DNA from: an uncultured Clostridia bacterium
GTDB lineage: Bacteria; Bacillota; Clostridia; Christensenellales; Aristaeellaceae
Direction: 5' to 3'
Length of the DNA: 53,409 bases
Assembly: GCA_937874275.1 (NCBI GenBank)
Contig: CALNAU010000074.1
Coordinates: forward strand, 1-53,409
Of this stretch, positions 17,810 through 26,472 are shown in pieces (position 1 is the stretch's first letter; each line of letters begins with the position of its first letter). Below the pieces are notes generated by a model. The model was not told where the DNA came from. It saw only the letters and a program-made list of their open reading frames with translations, and ran no database searches. The position numbers and the translations under genes were made by a program.

Positions 17810-17830
17810 TTTGAAAGTACAACTTTCAAA
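17810..17830. repeat. Inverted repeat directly after the Wzz-like gene
   Basis: Perfect 9-bp arms TTTGAAAGT/ACTTTCAAA with a 3-base loop, one base beyond the stop codon of the Wzz-like gene and inside a 123-base gap before the next gene on the minus strand. There is no U-tract on that strand, so it is not a standard terminator; a stabilising or processing hairpin, or a protein site, fits better. Confidence 0.5.
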
Positions 17831-17831
17831 A

Positions 17832-19049
17832 TTAAACCATCACATATCCTGCTATGGTCTTGCCGGACTTGCCAATACTTTCGATCAGTCTGTAGACACT
17901 ACGAATGTTTGACGCGTTCTGGCGCTCAACCAATATCACACAATCAGCCTTGCCAAGCATTCTAATTGTGACGGGATCATCGGCAAGATTTCCACCAAAC
18001 GAGACCATGGTATCGCTCACTTCGACCTCCTCAGCGAATGCTTCGGCAAGCGCTGAGAGCACATCAGGCTCAACGGTGCCTGTAAGCATTATGTTCGTGC
18101 AGCTATTCCGGTTTACGTCAAGGATTGCTGCACTGACTTTGACTGCTTGTGATGAACTTTTCTGCAGAAAACTGTCAGCAAAGAAACTCGTTACACCTGC
18201 GACAAAGATGCTTTCTTTCTTGCGTACCCCACCCAAGTACCTTATCCCTAGTTGTCTTTGTATTTGATCAGGCAGTATGACGGGTAGTATTGAGAAATAG
18301 TAAACAAGGGACCCGAGCGTGCCAACCACAATACCAACTATGAACCCAACAACTGTTCTGTTCATGGTAGATAATGGCACTTCCTGCAAAGCCTGGATTT
18401 TCCTCTCAGTCTCATTAAGTTTGCCTACATAAACGGCGTGATTATCCGATACCCACTTAGGTGCGATCTTGTTTGACCCTTGCTGAACTATTCTTAAGGA
18501 GTGCTGGGTTGTAATGGATTCAATTTTCTGCACATTCTTCTCGAAGAAAGAGAAAAGCTTATCAATAAACAGGGCGCCCTCAATACCATCGATATCGGTA
18601 GTTTCTATGGTAATTATGCTACTCTCGTTGTTCACCTTAATCATCCATCTCAGGGCTTCCTCTGAGTATGTATCAACCATGTCTGCAAAAATAGCTACGT
18701 ATGATGCGTTCTTCTCGAGTGCCATATGCTGATTAGCAATTAGGTTGATCAAATCAACCTTGCTGGAGGTTTGCATGCCAGCATCATCAATATGAACGCT
18801 GAACGAACGAAAACTCGTTTTGTAATTTATGGGATCCCACATCGCTGCAAGACCTGCCTCGGTTTTTTGTTTTATGAGAAGGTCATCCAATTCGGCGTCA
18901 TAAGCCGCTACCTCTCCAACTGGCTTCTCACTCGGGGTCATTAAGTACTCGAACGCCAACGCAAACAATAGCCCAACTGCCAGGATGATTACCCAATGGC
19001 GTGACACTGCTACTAATAGATCCTTTAGAGATATCTCCACTTTTCTCAT
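17832..19049 (-). CDS. Wzz/CapA-like chain-length protein with a degenerate BY-kinase-like C-terminal domain
   Basis: 405 residues. Membrane segments at about 15-37 and 232-254 flank an external domain, the layout of polysaccharide co-polymerases. Beyond the second segment, residues about 270-405 look like the cytoplasmic BY-kinase/ParA fold: TNIMLTGTVEPDVLSAL sits where the Walker A loop should be, and ADCVILVERQNASNIRSVY then GKTIAGYVMV match the end of that fold. No G-x4-GK[ST] is present and no Tyr-rich tail is seen, so it cannot be a normal kinase. I chose ATG 19049 because GGAG lies 7 bases upstream; a GTG at 19067 has none. Confidence 0.75.
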   Translation of the reverse strand: MRKVEISLKDLLVAVSRHWVIILAVGLLFALAFEYLMTPSEKPVGEVAAYDAELDDLLIKQKTEAGLAAMWDPINYKTSFRSFSVHIDDAGMQTSSKVDLINLIANQHMALEKNASYVAIFADMVDTYSEEALRWMIKVNNESSIITIETTDIDGIEGALFIDKLFSFFEKNVQKIESITTQHSLRIVQQGSNKIAPKWVSDNHAVYVGKLNETERKIQALQEVPLSTMNRTVVGFIVGIVVGTLGSLVYYFSILPVILPDQIQRQLGIRYLGGVRKKESIFVAGVTSFFADSFLQKSSSQAVKVSAAILDVNRNSCTNIMLTGTVEPDVLSALAEAFAEEVEVSDTMVSFGGNLADDPVTIRMLGKADCVILVERQNASNIRSVYRLIESIGKSGKTIAGYVMV

Positions 19050-19217
19050 ATAACTACTCCACTTCACTAAAGCTTACTATAAACCGATTGGCCGAATCGC
19101 TGCAGTACCTATGCCTAGAATGTAAAAGCAAAGGTTCATGGCTTCTTTGGCGCAGGGACTGCATTATTTTGCACATACTTACGTATCCACCAAGAAATCA
19201 AACCATTTTCCATTCCC
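19050..19217 (-). other. Intergenic region upstream of the Wzz-like gene
   Basis: 168 bases without a gene. The best promoter-like element on the minus strand is a -10 TATAGT (plus-strand 19076-19081), but the -35 at 17 bases (TGCAGC) is poor. A small inverted repeat (CGATT/AATCG) covers 19085-19099. No hairpin followed by a U-run was found, so I see no terminator separating the two polysaccharide sets here. Confidence 0.35.
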
Positions 19218-19469
19218 CTATATCCATTCTGCTTTCCCCCCTCTTCTCCTGTATGTGATCTCCGCTACCCCCTGCAGATACTCCCGCAGGGATTCGGTTT
19301 CGCCTAGCCCGATTGATCTGTTCGTGCCATTTTGGCATTTCTCGCTAATCAAATTGACTGAGCGAACTAACGCAGAAATTCGCGCAATGTTCAGGCGCGT
19401 GCAGTAGACGCTTAGTCATATACGGAGCGCGCTATCGTCTCCTTGGCAAAGGACAAGTTGACATCGTAG
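19218..19469 (-). pseudogene. Decayed 3' fragment of a second SDR gene related to the upstream reductase
   Basis: Reading the minus strand in the same frame as the preceding gene gives NLISEKCQNGTNRSIGLGE, then LREYLQGVAEITYRRRGG and a stop at 19218. The intact gene at 19470-20447 has YLIGEKGIDGTNYTIGSGE and LREYLIEVAEIVNQMRGG at the matching place. The match can be followed back to GDDSAL (compare GESPAL), with a TGA near 19418, so the fragment is not translatable as a whole. It appears to be the tail of a divergent tandem copy left by recombination at the boundary of the two gene sets. The far 5' limit is uncertain. Confidence 0.75.
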
Positions 19470-20447
19470 TCAATCCAAATTTGAACGAAAGTATTGGCGA
19501 ACTTTACAATTACGCCTAATCATTCCACTGGCCCACTTCACAGTCAATGCAACTCCAACTTGAAAGTCCAACTTACATCTAAATTCAGTGTCCTGACCAA
19601 GGCTTAGCGCACTAAATGCCTCTGCCGGCAGGTGCACTGCATTGGTACCGGCCTTCCCAAACCCTAGCGCCACTGGCTCCCCGCCCCGCATTTGATTGAC
19701 AATCTCAGCCACCTCAATCAGGTACTCCCTCAGCGGCCTGGGCTCGCCGGAGCCGATGGTGTAGTTGGTGCCATCGATGCCCTTTTCCCCAATCAAATAG
19801 AATGCGCGGGCCACATCGCTGACATGAATGAAGTCGTACAGCTGCGTCCCTTCCGTCAGCGCGGGTGATTCCCCTGCCAGCAGCTTGCGGATGACCGTGT
19901 TGATGAGCCGGCCGGAGTTTTCGCCTTCGCCATAGGCGTTGGTAATGATGGGCCAGAAAAATCGTATGCCCGCGGCACCGGCCTTTGCCTTCGCCATCCA
20001 GTGCGCGCATGTTTTGGCTGCCTTGTACATAAAGCCCAGGTTAGTGACAACTTTGTGTTCCGCCATTTCCACAATGCCCTCAGCCTCATGCAAGCTGCCG
20101 GCACCGATAAACGTTTGGATGCCCATGACTTGCATCGCATCTATTACATCCAGAGTTGCACGCACATTTGCCAGTTGGATATCGGCATCCCGCGCGTCGG
20201 CATCCGACACCCCCTGCCATGCGAAATGGTAGAATGTGTCAATGTTCCTATCCTCAATCAACTGAGGTAATTGCGCAATCGTTTCTAGGTTGCATACGAC
20301 CGAACGCGCACCAAGGTCGTCAAGGCCTTTTTGTTTCGTCGGATTCTCCCTGACAACAGCAATGACCTCGATGCCTTGGCGAAGCAGCTCCCGAATAACC
20401 CAACTGCCAATAAACCCTGTCGCACCTGTCACAATGGCCTTCTTCAT
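19470..20447 (-). CDS. SDR-family 4-ketoreductase/epimerase of the CDP-sugar branch
   Basis: 325 residues. Seen: AIVTGATGFIGSWVIREL, FYHFAWQGVSD, GAGSLHEAE, the Y-x3-K pair in MYKAAKTCAHWM, and a substrate-side motif ALTEGTQLYDFIHVSD. Downstream of rfbF and rfbG, its likely role is reduction of a CDP-4-keto-6-deoxyhexose at C4, as in CDP-abequose/paratose synthases. The last 16 residues (RRNCKVRQYFRSNLD) look unlike the family and may be read-through into the decayed copy that follows in the same frame. It sits immediately behind the epimerase gene (1-base gap). Confidence 0.75.
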   Translation of the reverse strand: MKKAIVTGATGFIGSWVIRELLRQGIEVIAVVRENPTKQKGLDDLGARSVVCNLETIAQLPQLIEDRNIDTFYHFAWQGVSDADARDADIQLANVRATLDVIDAMQVMGIQTFIGAGSLHEAEGIVEMAEHKVVTNLGFMYKAAKTCAHWMAKAKAGAAGIRFFWPIITNAYGEGENSGRLINTVIRKLLAGESPALTEGTQLYDFIHVSDVARAFYLIGEKGIDGTNYTIGSGEPRPLREYLIEVAEIVNQMRGGEPVALGFGKAGTNAVHLPAEAFSALSLGQDTEFRCKLDFQVGVALTVKWASGMIRRNCKVRQYFRSNLD

Positions 20448-20448
20448 C

Positions 20449-21033
20449 TCATCTCCTGTTCCCTGTTATGCCATTTCGACGGCAGTACTCTGACAATGTT
20501 GGCCATTGCATGTCCTTGGTTGTAGCGATGACATGTTCTATTCCATACTTCCTCAGCGGCCACGGAATGGACAGTTCGGGATCGTCCCAACGAATGCCAC
20601 CACTTGCCTGGGGCAAATACGTGCCTGAACACTGGTAGGAGAAGATGGTATGCTCTTCCAAAGCAATATATCCGTGAGCAAAGCCTTCCGGGATGAAAAG
20701 AACCTTTTGCTCGTGGGCCCGCATCAACTCCGTATGGTAGCAACCGAAAGTTGCAGACTCAGAGCGCAAATCAACCGCCACATCATACACAGCCCCGGAG
20801 ATAACACGAATCAGTTTGGCTTGGGATTGCTCCGTTTGATAATGCAGCCCGCGCAACGCTCCTTTTTGGGTGTACAAATCGCTGCTTTCGGTGAATAAGC
20901 AGGTGATACCATGCTGCACGTAGATGTCCCGCTCATAGTGCTTGAGGTACACCCCGCGATCATCCTCGAACAGATGTGGCCGAATGCGCACCAGATTGGG
21001 GATGGCGGTTGGCTCAAATACGAACGGCATCAT
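20449..21033 (-). CDS. dTDP-4-dehydrorhamnose 3,5-epimerase family protein (CDP-sugar epimerase candidate)
   Basis: About 194 residues, RmlC-type cupin. Seen: FEDDRGVYLKHYERD, GALRGLHYQTEQSQAKLIRV with the catalytic-type His, VAVDLRSESATFG and VLFIPEGFAHGYIAL. The neighbours make CDP-sugars and no dTDP-rhamnose genes occur in the window, so the substrate is more likely CDP-4-keto-6-deoxyglucose than the dTDP compound. Two ATGs are adjacent (21033, 21030); GAGG spacing favours 21030. Confidence 0.8.
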   Translation of the reverse strand: MMPFVFEPTAIPNLVRIRPHLFEDDRGVYLKHYERDIYVQHGITCLFTESSDLYTQKGALRGLHYQTEQSQAKLIRVISGAVYDVAVDLRSESATFGCYHTELMRAHEQKVLFIPEGFAHGYIALEEHTIFSYQCSGTYLPQASGGIRWDDPELSIPWPLRKYGIEHVIATTKDMQWPTLSEYCRRNGITGNRR

Positions 21034-21054
21034 TAAACCTCATCATCTTGGCCA

Positions 21055-22332
21055 TCACGCCTCAACCCCAGTGTTGGGCAGGGCAGCCTTGTATCCGCTC
21101 ATAAAGGCCTGATTGCTCCACAAGTAAGCCCACATGCCCCAACGTCCGATGGTGGTAATCCCCTGCTCCTTCAGATAGTCGCGGACAATCTTCCGATCCC
21201 GCTCCATCCCTTTGTAAAAGACCACATTGCCATACTTGGCGGTTCTGACATCTGTCACTTCCACATCATTGGGTTTGGATATGCCCATCTCGTCCAGCGA
21301 CTTAATGACAATATCGGTCAAGCCATCCCCATCCTGAGGCAGGGGCTTGTATCGGGAGTGATAGATTTCAAACTGGAGTGAGCTTTTACCCGACGGAACA
21401 TTGTCCGGCGACTTCATGCTGGGCGAATAGCCGCGCGCAAAGGGAATCTCCTCATTGTAAACATAGAACCACAAAGATGGCAGGTCCATCACTTGCTTGT
21501 AGCCCACGGAAACCAGCGTGACGGATGTAGGATACAGGCGTTTAGAAGCGGCGACTACTTCCTCAGGCACATTTTCCATCGCCGCTATCACCTCGGGCAG
21601 CGGCATGCTGCTCAACAGACGATCGTAATCGGCGGTATTGCCGTTTTCAAAACCAACGATTTTTTTCTTGGAGTCGATGCTGATAACGCGATGCGAGAGG
21701 CGAATATCCATCTTATCCGCGATATGCTCAAAAAACGCACGATAGCCGCCAACCTTGGGATAGCGCATTTCCTCAGCATAGTATGTGTTGGGCGTTTCAT
21801 CCGTCATGGCGCCGTGCAGCACCTCATCAATGGAAGGCAAATACATGCGGCTGGTAATCCACTCAACAGACAAATCCGCCGCCTCGCAACACCAATACTT
21901 TCTGGTGTAGCGCTTGGGATAGCGGTCGGCAAAGTACTGGCCAAACTGGGCAATCAGCCACTGTTCGTAGTCCTCGACTTTATCATAAGCTGGCCGTTCC
22001 ATGATGCTTTTGATGATGCGGATTTTCTCTTCCACAGGCAAATTGAACGTATTGTTTTGCAGTGGATGCTTTGCCCAATATCCATCACAATAGTTCTGTG
22101 CGATCGGTTTGTGACCAAAGTAGGGGGTCTGGTCGAACACCGAGCGGACTACCTTTTCCTTGGCAAAGGAAAGGTGAACGGCTGTATCAAACCGAAACCC
22201 GCCAACGGTAAAATTGTCGCACAGACCGCCATAGCGCTCTCTTGCTTCGTAAATCTCGGCTGCACCATCCAGGCGATAGCCGGCTCCGATGCCCGCGACA
22301 CCCGCACCCAAAATGACAACTTTTTCCTGCAC
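21055..22332 (-). CDS. FAD-dependent oxidoreductase, UDP-galactopyranose mutase-like
   Basis: 425 residues. The N-terminus KVVILGAGVAGIGAGYRL is a dinucleotide-binding motif, then EARERYGGLCDNFTVGGFRF and FDTAVHLSF typical of the Glf/protoporphyrinogen oxidase-like flavoproteins. The C-terminal IGRWGMWAYLWSNQAFMSG closes the FAD site. Homologues are found in polysaccharide loci, where ring contraction or redox changes of a sugar nucleotide are proposed; placement between rfbG and the epimerase ties it to the CDP-sugar branch. GTG 22332 has AAGGAG 6 bases upstream. Confidence 0.75.
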   Translation of the reverse strand: MQEKVVILGAGVAGIGAGYRLDGAAEIYEARERYGGLCDNFTVGGFRFDTAVHLSFAKEKVVRSVFDQTPYFGHKPIAQNYCDGYWAKHPLQNNTFNLPVEEKIRIIKSIMERPAYDKVEDYEQWLIAQFGQYFADRYPKRYTRKYWCCEAADLSVEWITSRMYLPSIDEVLHGAMTDETPNTYYAEEMRYPKVGGYRAFFEHIADKMDIRLSHRVISIDSKKKIVGFENGNTADYDRLLSSMPLPEVIAAMENVPEEVVAASKRLYPTSVTLVSVGYKQVMDLPSLWFYVYNEEIPFARGYSPSMKSPDNVPSGKSSLQFEIYHSRYKPLPQDGDGLTDIVIKSLDEMGISKPNDVEVTDVRTAKYGNVVFYKGMERDRKIVRDYLKEQGITTIGRWGMWAYLWSNQAFMSGYKAALPNTGVEA

Positions 22333-22414
22333 GCTATGCTCCTTGCGTTGTACGTATTTCTGGCGGAAGGAACTACCTTCGGCGATTAAAGATACCAGAA
22401 TCCATCTAAAAAAT

Positions 22415-23500
22415 CTACTGATGCGGATTCGCTATGGTTTGTTCCGCCCGCTGAAGATACTCGTCAATCTGGCGGTTCATACACGCCGCGGCGTCTTCCC
22501 CGGCAGCCCAAACTTTCGTCCACTCGACCGTTTTGGCAATCGCTTCCTCAATACTCCAAACCGGACGCCAGCCGAAGCGTTCTTTCAGAAGGGAACAATC
22601 GAGCTTCAAAAATGATGCTTCGTGTGGCCCCAATCGATCGGATTGATCAACCCACGAAGCCCCTGTGCCCCATGCCGTACAAAACAAATCCACCAACCTG
22701 CCAGTCCTGCAACAGCCTTCTTCGTCCGGCCCAACATTGTAGCTGCCCGCTAAACTTCCGTCTGCATATTGCCGGGCTGCGATCATCAGATAGGCGAACA
22801 GGGGTTCCAGCACATGCTGATAGGGGCGGGTAGAATAGGGGTTGCGTACCACAATGGCTGTGCCCTGCGTCGCGGCCCTCACGCAATCCGGCACAATCCT
22901 GTCCTTGGCAAAGTCACCGCCTCCGATGACATTGCCCGCTCTTGCCGTGGAAATGGCCACACTGCCGTCGCCTAAGAAGGAACTGCGATAACTATGTGTT
23001 ACCAACTCCGAGCAGGATTTGCTGTTGGAGTAGGGATCCTGTCCGTTCAAGCGTTCATTCTCACGGTAGCCCCACGCCCACTCCCGGTTCTCGTACACCT
23101 TGTCAGTTGTGACATTTAAAAAAGAGGCAACACTATCAGTCAGCCTGATGCACTCAAGCACATTCACTGTACCCATCACATTGGTTTCATACGTATAGTG
23201 CGGGTTCTGGTAGCTTTCACGAACAATTGGCTGCGCAGCCAAATGAAACACTATCTCAGGCCGTACTTGCTCTACCACCTGCTTCAATGCATCCAGATCA
23301 CGGATATCACCGATGATGGAATGCATATTCCGGTCCATGTTTGTTATTTCAAACAACGAAGTCGCAGTCGGCGCAGCCAAGGCATAACCGGCTACCTCGG
23401 CACCGGCCCCGGTCAGTATGGCACTTAGCCACGTGCCTTTAAACCCTGTGTGGCCGGTGACCAATACCCTTTTGCCTCGATAGAAATCAATGATTGACAT
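22415..23500 (-). CDS. rfbG: CDP-glucose 4,6-dehydratase
   Basis: 361 residues. Diagnostic stretches: DFYRGKRVLVTGHTGFKGTW, HLAAQPIVRESYQNP, VTTDKVYENREWAWGYREN, DPYSNSKSCSELV (Y-x3-K) and ARAGNVIGGGDFAKDRIVPD. It converts CDP-glucose to CDP-4-keto-6-deoxyglucose. I placed the start at ATG 23500, two bases after the rfbF stop with GGTGAG just ahead; longer extensions run into rfbF. Confidence 0.92.
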   Translation of the reverse strand: MSIIDFYRGKRVLVTGHTGFKGTWLSAILTGAGAEVAGYALAAPTATSLFEITNMDRNMHSIIGDIRDLDALKQVVEQVRPEIVFHLAAQPIVRESYQNPHYTYETNVMGTVNVLECIRLTDSVASFLNVTTDKVYENREWAWGYRENERLNGQDPYSNSKSCSELVTHSYRSSFLGDGSVAISTARAGNVIGGGDFAKDRIVPDCVRAATQGTAIVVRNPYSTRPYQHVLEPLFAYLMIAARQYADGSLAGSYNVGPDEEGCCRTGRLVDLFCTAWGTGASWVDQSDRLGPHEASFLKLDCSLLKERFGWRPVWSIEEAIAKTVEWTKVWAAGEDAAACMNRQIDEYLQRAEQTIANPHQ

Positions 23501-23502
23501 GC

Positions 23503-24276
23503 TCACCAAACCTTCCACGGAGCATGCCCGGAAGCCCACTCCTTCTCCAGCAGTTCTTTGTCCCGTAGCGTATCCATACATTGCCAGAAGTGCTTGTGGT
23601 GGTACGCCATCAATTGATGTTGTACGGCAAGGTTTTCGAGCGGCTCGCGCTCAAAAACGCAGTCGTCACCCGAAATATAATCCATAATCTCAGGTTGCAG
23701 AACCATAAACCCGCCATTGATCCACCCCCCATCCTCCTTGGATTTTTCCTTGAAGCGGGAGATTTCATGGTTGCTTTGCATGTCCAGCATGCCAAAGCGC
23801 CCACCCGGCTGAACAGCGGTAAGGGTAGCGATTTTGCCATGCGCCCGGTGGAAATCGACCAGCTGACGGATATCAATGTCGGCCACACCATCCCCATAGG
23901 TGAGCATGAACGGTTCATTGCCTATGTAGTCTCGAATGCGTTTGATACGGCCGCCGGTCATGGTGTTTAGCCCGGTATCGATGACCGTAACCTTCCATGG
24001 CTCGGAACTGTTGGTGTGGACCGTCATTTTGTTGTCCGCCGTAAAATCAAATGTAACATCTGAGGTGTGCAGATAATAGTCCGCGAAGAATTCCTTGATA
24101 ACATACTGCTTGTATCCACAGCAGATGATAAAATCGTTGAAACCGAACGCGGAATAATACTTCATAATGTGCCACAAGATTGGGCGCCCGCCAATTTCAA
24201 TCATTGGTTTTGGTATCAGATGGCTCTGCTCACTGATACGGGTGCCGAAGCCTCCGGCCAGAATTACAGTCTTCAT
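23503..24276 (-). CDS. rfbF: Glucose-1-phosphate cytidylyltransferase
   Basis: 257 residues, full length. KTVILAGGFGTRISEQSHLI with the PKPMIEIGG lysine, ILWHIMKYYSAFGFNDFIIC and YGDGVADIDI are the RfbF/DdhA signature. It makes CDP-glucose from CTP and glucose-1-phosphate, the first step of the CDP-deoxysugar branch that continues with rfbG. ATG 24276 has GAGAGGTG upstream. Confidence 0.93.
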   Translation of the reverse strand: MKTVILAGGFGTRISEQSHLIPKPMIEIGGRPILWHIMKYYSAFGFNDFIICCGYKQYVIKEFFADYYLHTSDVTFDFTADNKMTVHTNSSEPWKVTVIDTGLNTMTGGRIKRIRDYIGNEPFMLTYGDGVADIDIRQLVDFHRAHGKIATLTAVQPGGRFGMLDMQSNHEISRFKEKSKEDGGWINGGFMVLQPEIMDYISGDDCVFEREPLENLAVQHQLMAYHHKHFWQCMDTLRDKELLEKEWASGHAPWKVW

Positions 24277-24342
24277 AACACACCTCTCATTTCGTCATAA
24301 TGAATCATCTTGTTCAAACAAACCTGCTTGTATCTCCAAGCC

Positions 24343-25410
24343 CTACGGCATCACAAGGTGGGCAAGACTTTTCAATCGCCAATATCCCGTGGTTAGCAAA
24401 TGATACAATGTCGCCCTGATCCTGCGCTTCTTGAGTTCATTGGGATTGAAATAATCGGTGGCTATCTTCCCCACGTGATCGGTATATTCTTCCTTGAGCA
24501 AGGCTTGATTCTGCTCGTTGACAAAGAACCTTTTCAAGAATGCACCAACACGCGTGTCACGGGCAACATCTTCGCGAAATTGAATCCTGTGGCGCAGGAA
24601 TGCAGCTTTGGTTTCATCCTTCAAGGAAACATTGACAAAAACCCGGTAGTAAGCGAGCCGCTCCATGGATCGATAGAGCCGAAATCGCTTGCTGTACGCA
24701 TAGAGATAAAACCAGTCGAAGGAAGGATACAACGTGTCATTGAATCCACCTGAACTCACCAAGCAGGCGCGTCGAAAGATGCTTCCGCAAGTTGGGGGTC
24801 CATATACATTGCCAATCTTCATCACGCTGTCCACCTGTCGAAGCGGCATTAACTTGTTACGACTCAACCGATCATACAAGCCGGATTTGACAGACTTTGC
24901 TCGCGGTAGCTGAGAATCAGCATTCTCTCCCTGATGGAGTTCATGATAAAGTGTCATGATGCCATCAATATCACGCTTTTTCGATAATAGCTGAAGGATC
25001 TTGTTGAGATAGTCGGGCATCAACACATCATCATCATGCAAGTAAGCGACCCACGCTCCCCTGGCCAGCGTTATGCAACGATTCCAATTGCCAACCAAGC
25101 CAAGGTTCTGCTTGTTTTGATAATACAACAAACGGTCATCCTGATATTGCCGAATCAGCGCCTCTGTCTTGGACACTTCGTCTGAATACTCATTATCTAT
25201 CACCACCACCTCGTAGCGACATTCAGGTTGTGTTTGGTGCAGCGCGCTCTCAAGTGCGATCTTGAGAAATGCCGGCCTTTGGTAAGTGGGAATCACAATA
25301 GATATCAACGGATCACGATATCCTTCCGCAGAACCGTACTTCAATTCCGAAGGAATATCCTGTGTTTTTGCAAAGTTATCCGTTGTTTTTATTAGTTCCA
25401 GGGACATCAT
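24343..25410 (-). CDS. Glycosyltransferase family 2
   Basis: 355 residues, GT-A fold. Seen: SIVIPTYQRPAFLKIALESA, VVVIDNEYSDEVSK, QNLGLVGNWNRCITLARG and the DxD-like metal site AYLHDDDVLMPDYL. An N-terminal extension of about 35 residues precedes the catalytic domain. It follows rfbF by 66 bases in transcription-opposite order, i.e. it is upstream of rfbF. No strong ribosome site precedes ATG 25410. Confidence 0.82.
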   Translation of the reverse strand: MMSLELIKTTDNFAKTQDIPSELKYGSAEGYRDPLISIVIPTYQRPAFLKIALESALHQTQPECRYEVVVIDNEYSDEVSKTEALIRQYQDDRLLYYQNKQNLGLVGNWNRCITLARGAWVAYLHDDDVLMPDYLNKILQLLSKKRDIDGIMTLYHELHQGENADSQLPRAKSVKSGLYDRLSRNKLMPLRQVDSVMKIGNVYGPPTCGSIFRRACLVSSGGFNDTLYPSFDWFYLYAYSKRFRLYRSMERLAYYRVFVNVSLKDETKAAFLRHRIQFREDVARDTRVGAFLKRFFVNEQNQALLKEEYTDHVGKIATDYFNPNELKKRRIRATLYHLLTTGYWRLKSLAHLVMP

Positions 25411-25476
25411 GCCGATAACTTGTCAACCTTCCATTCATGATAATATGACCATGGGATTGGATTCGTTGGGCGACTC

Positions 25477-26472
25477 CTAAGGGCGATAGCCGATGCGCCG
25501 GAGCGGTTTTTCCAATATTCTCCACGCATAGTAAGGGCTGAACCGGTTTATCCATAACCGCATCTTGACGACCAGGGGCAAATCGGTTCGCAGAAGTTTG
25601 TCTGCCACCTGTCGGAACTGTTGTCGCAAGTTCCCATACCGCGCTTTGTATTGGCTATCCGAAGAATCGAGGTGCACATAACCCTTCGACATGGCCATTA
25701 ATCCGGCAGAGGATGCGTAGTAAGCTTCGCGCGGCGAAAGTCCATGTGCAAGCAACGCTGCCGCCCGGTCAAACTGTGCTTCGGCACCATCAAGTCTTCT
25801 CACAGTGAAGCCACTGCGGGTAATGCCCGCGTTATGCTGTAGGTAGTGATATAGAGGCTGCGCAATGCCAACAACCTTCTGACACGCAAGCAACAAATGA
25901 TGAATAACAAACTCGTCCTCATGCAACTTGCCTACGGGGTAACGAATACGCTGGAACAATGCCCGTCGATACAACTTATTGCACGCGACCACCCACAGCC
26001 AATTATCAGCAGAACCTAAGCGACTCAAAATCTCTCCCTGTCCCTGTACCACCTCATCGCGAGGAAGGAACACTTCCTCCGGATGAACGCTTCCCTCCTC
26101 AAACACGTGTCGAATGCCGCACATGCTCATATCCGCATCATTCATCTCAAGCGCGCGGAGCAAATCTTCATACATGTTTGGGCTGATGAAGTCGTCGCTA
26201 TCAACGAACCCTATCAAACTGCCGGTTGAACGCTCTATGCCAGCATTTCGGGCGGCGGATAGGCCCGCGTTCTGCTGGTGTATAACACGAACACGCGCAT
26301 CCACGGCAGCATATGCATCACAAATCTGAGGGCTACTGTCTGTTGAGCCATCATTAACCAGGATAATTTCCAAGTTGGTGTGTGTTTGCGTGAGCAGGCT
26401 GTCCACGCACTTGCGCAGATAGCGTTCCATATTGTAGACCGGAACGATGATGCTGATGATTGGGTTACCCAT
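25477..26472 (-). CDS. Glycosyltransferase family 2
   Basis: 331 residues. Canonical GT2 motifs: ISIIVPVYNMERYLRKCVDS, IILVNDGSTDSS, NAGLSAARNAGIERSTG, GFVDSDDFISPNMYEDL (metal site), and W-containing acceptor region NWLWVVACNKLYRR followed by KLHEDEFVIHHLL, which carries the ED catalytic-base motif. It overlaps the preceding GT2 gene by 8 bases. Confidence 0.88.
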   Translation of the reverse strand: MGNPIISIIVPVYNMERYLRKCVDSLLTQTHTNLEIILVNDGSTDSSPQICDAYAAVDARVRVIHQQNAGLSAARNAGIERSTGSLIGFVDSDDFISPNMYEDLLRALEMNDADMSMCGIRHVFEEGSVHPEEVFLPRDEVVQGQGEILSRLGSADNWLWVVACNKLYRRALFQRIRYPVGKLHEDEFVIHHLLLACQKVVGIAQPLYHYLQHNAGITRSGFTVRRLDGAEAQFDRAAALLAHGLSPREAYYASSAGLMAMSKGYVHLDSSDSQYKARYGNLRQQFRQVADKLLRTDLPLVVKMRLWINRFSPYYAWRILEKPLRRIGYRP

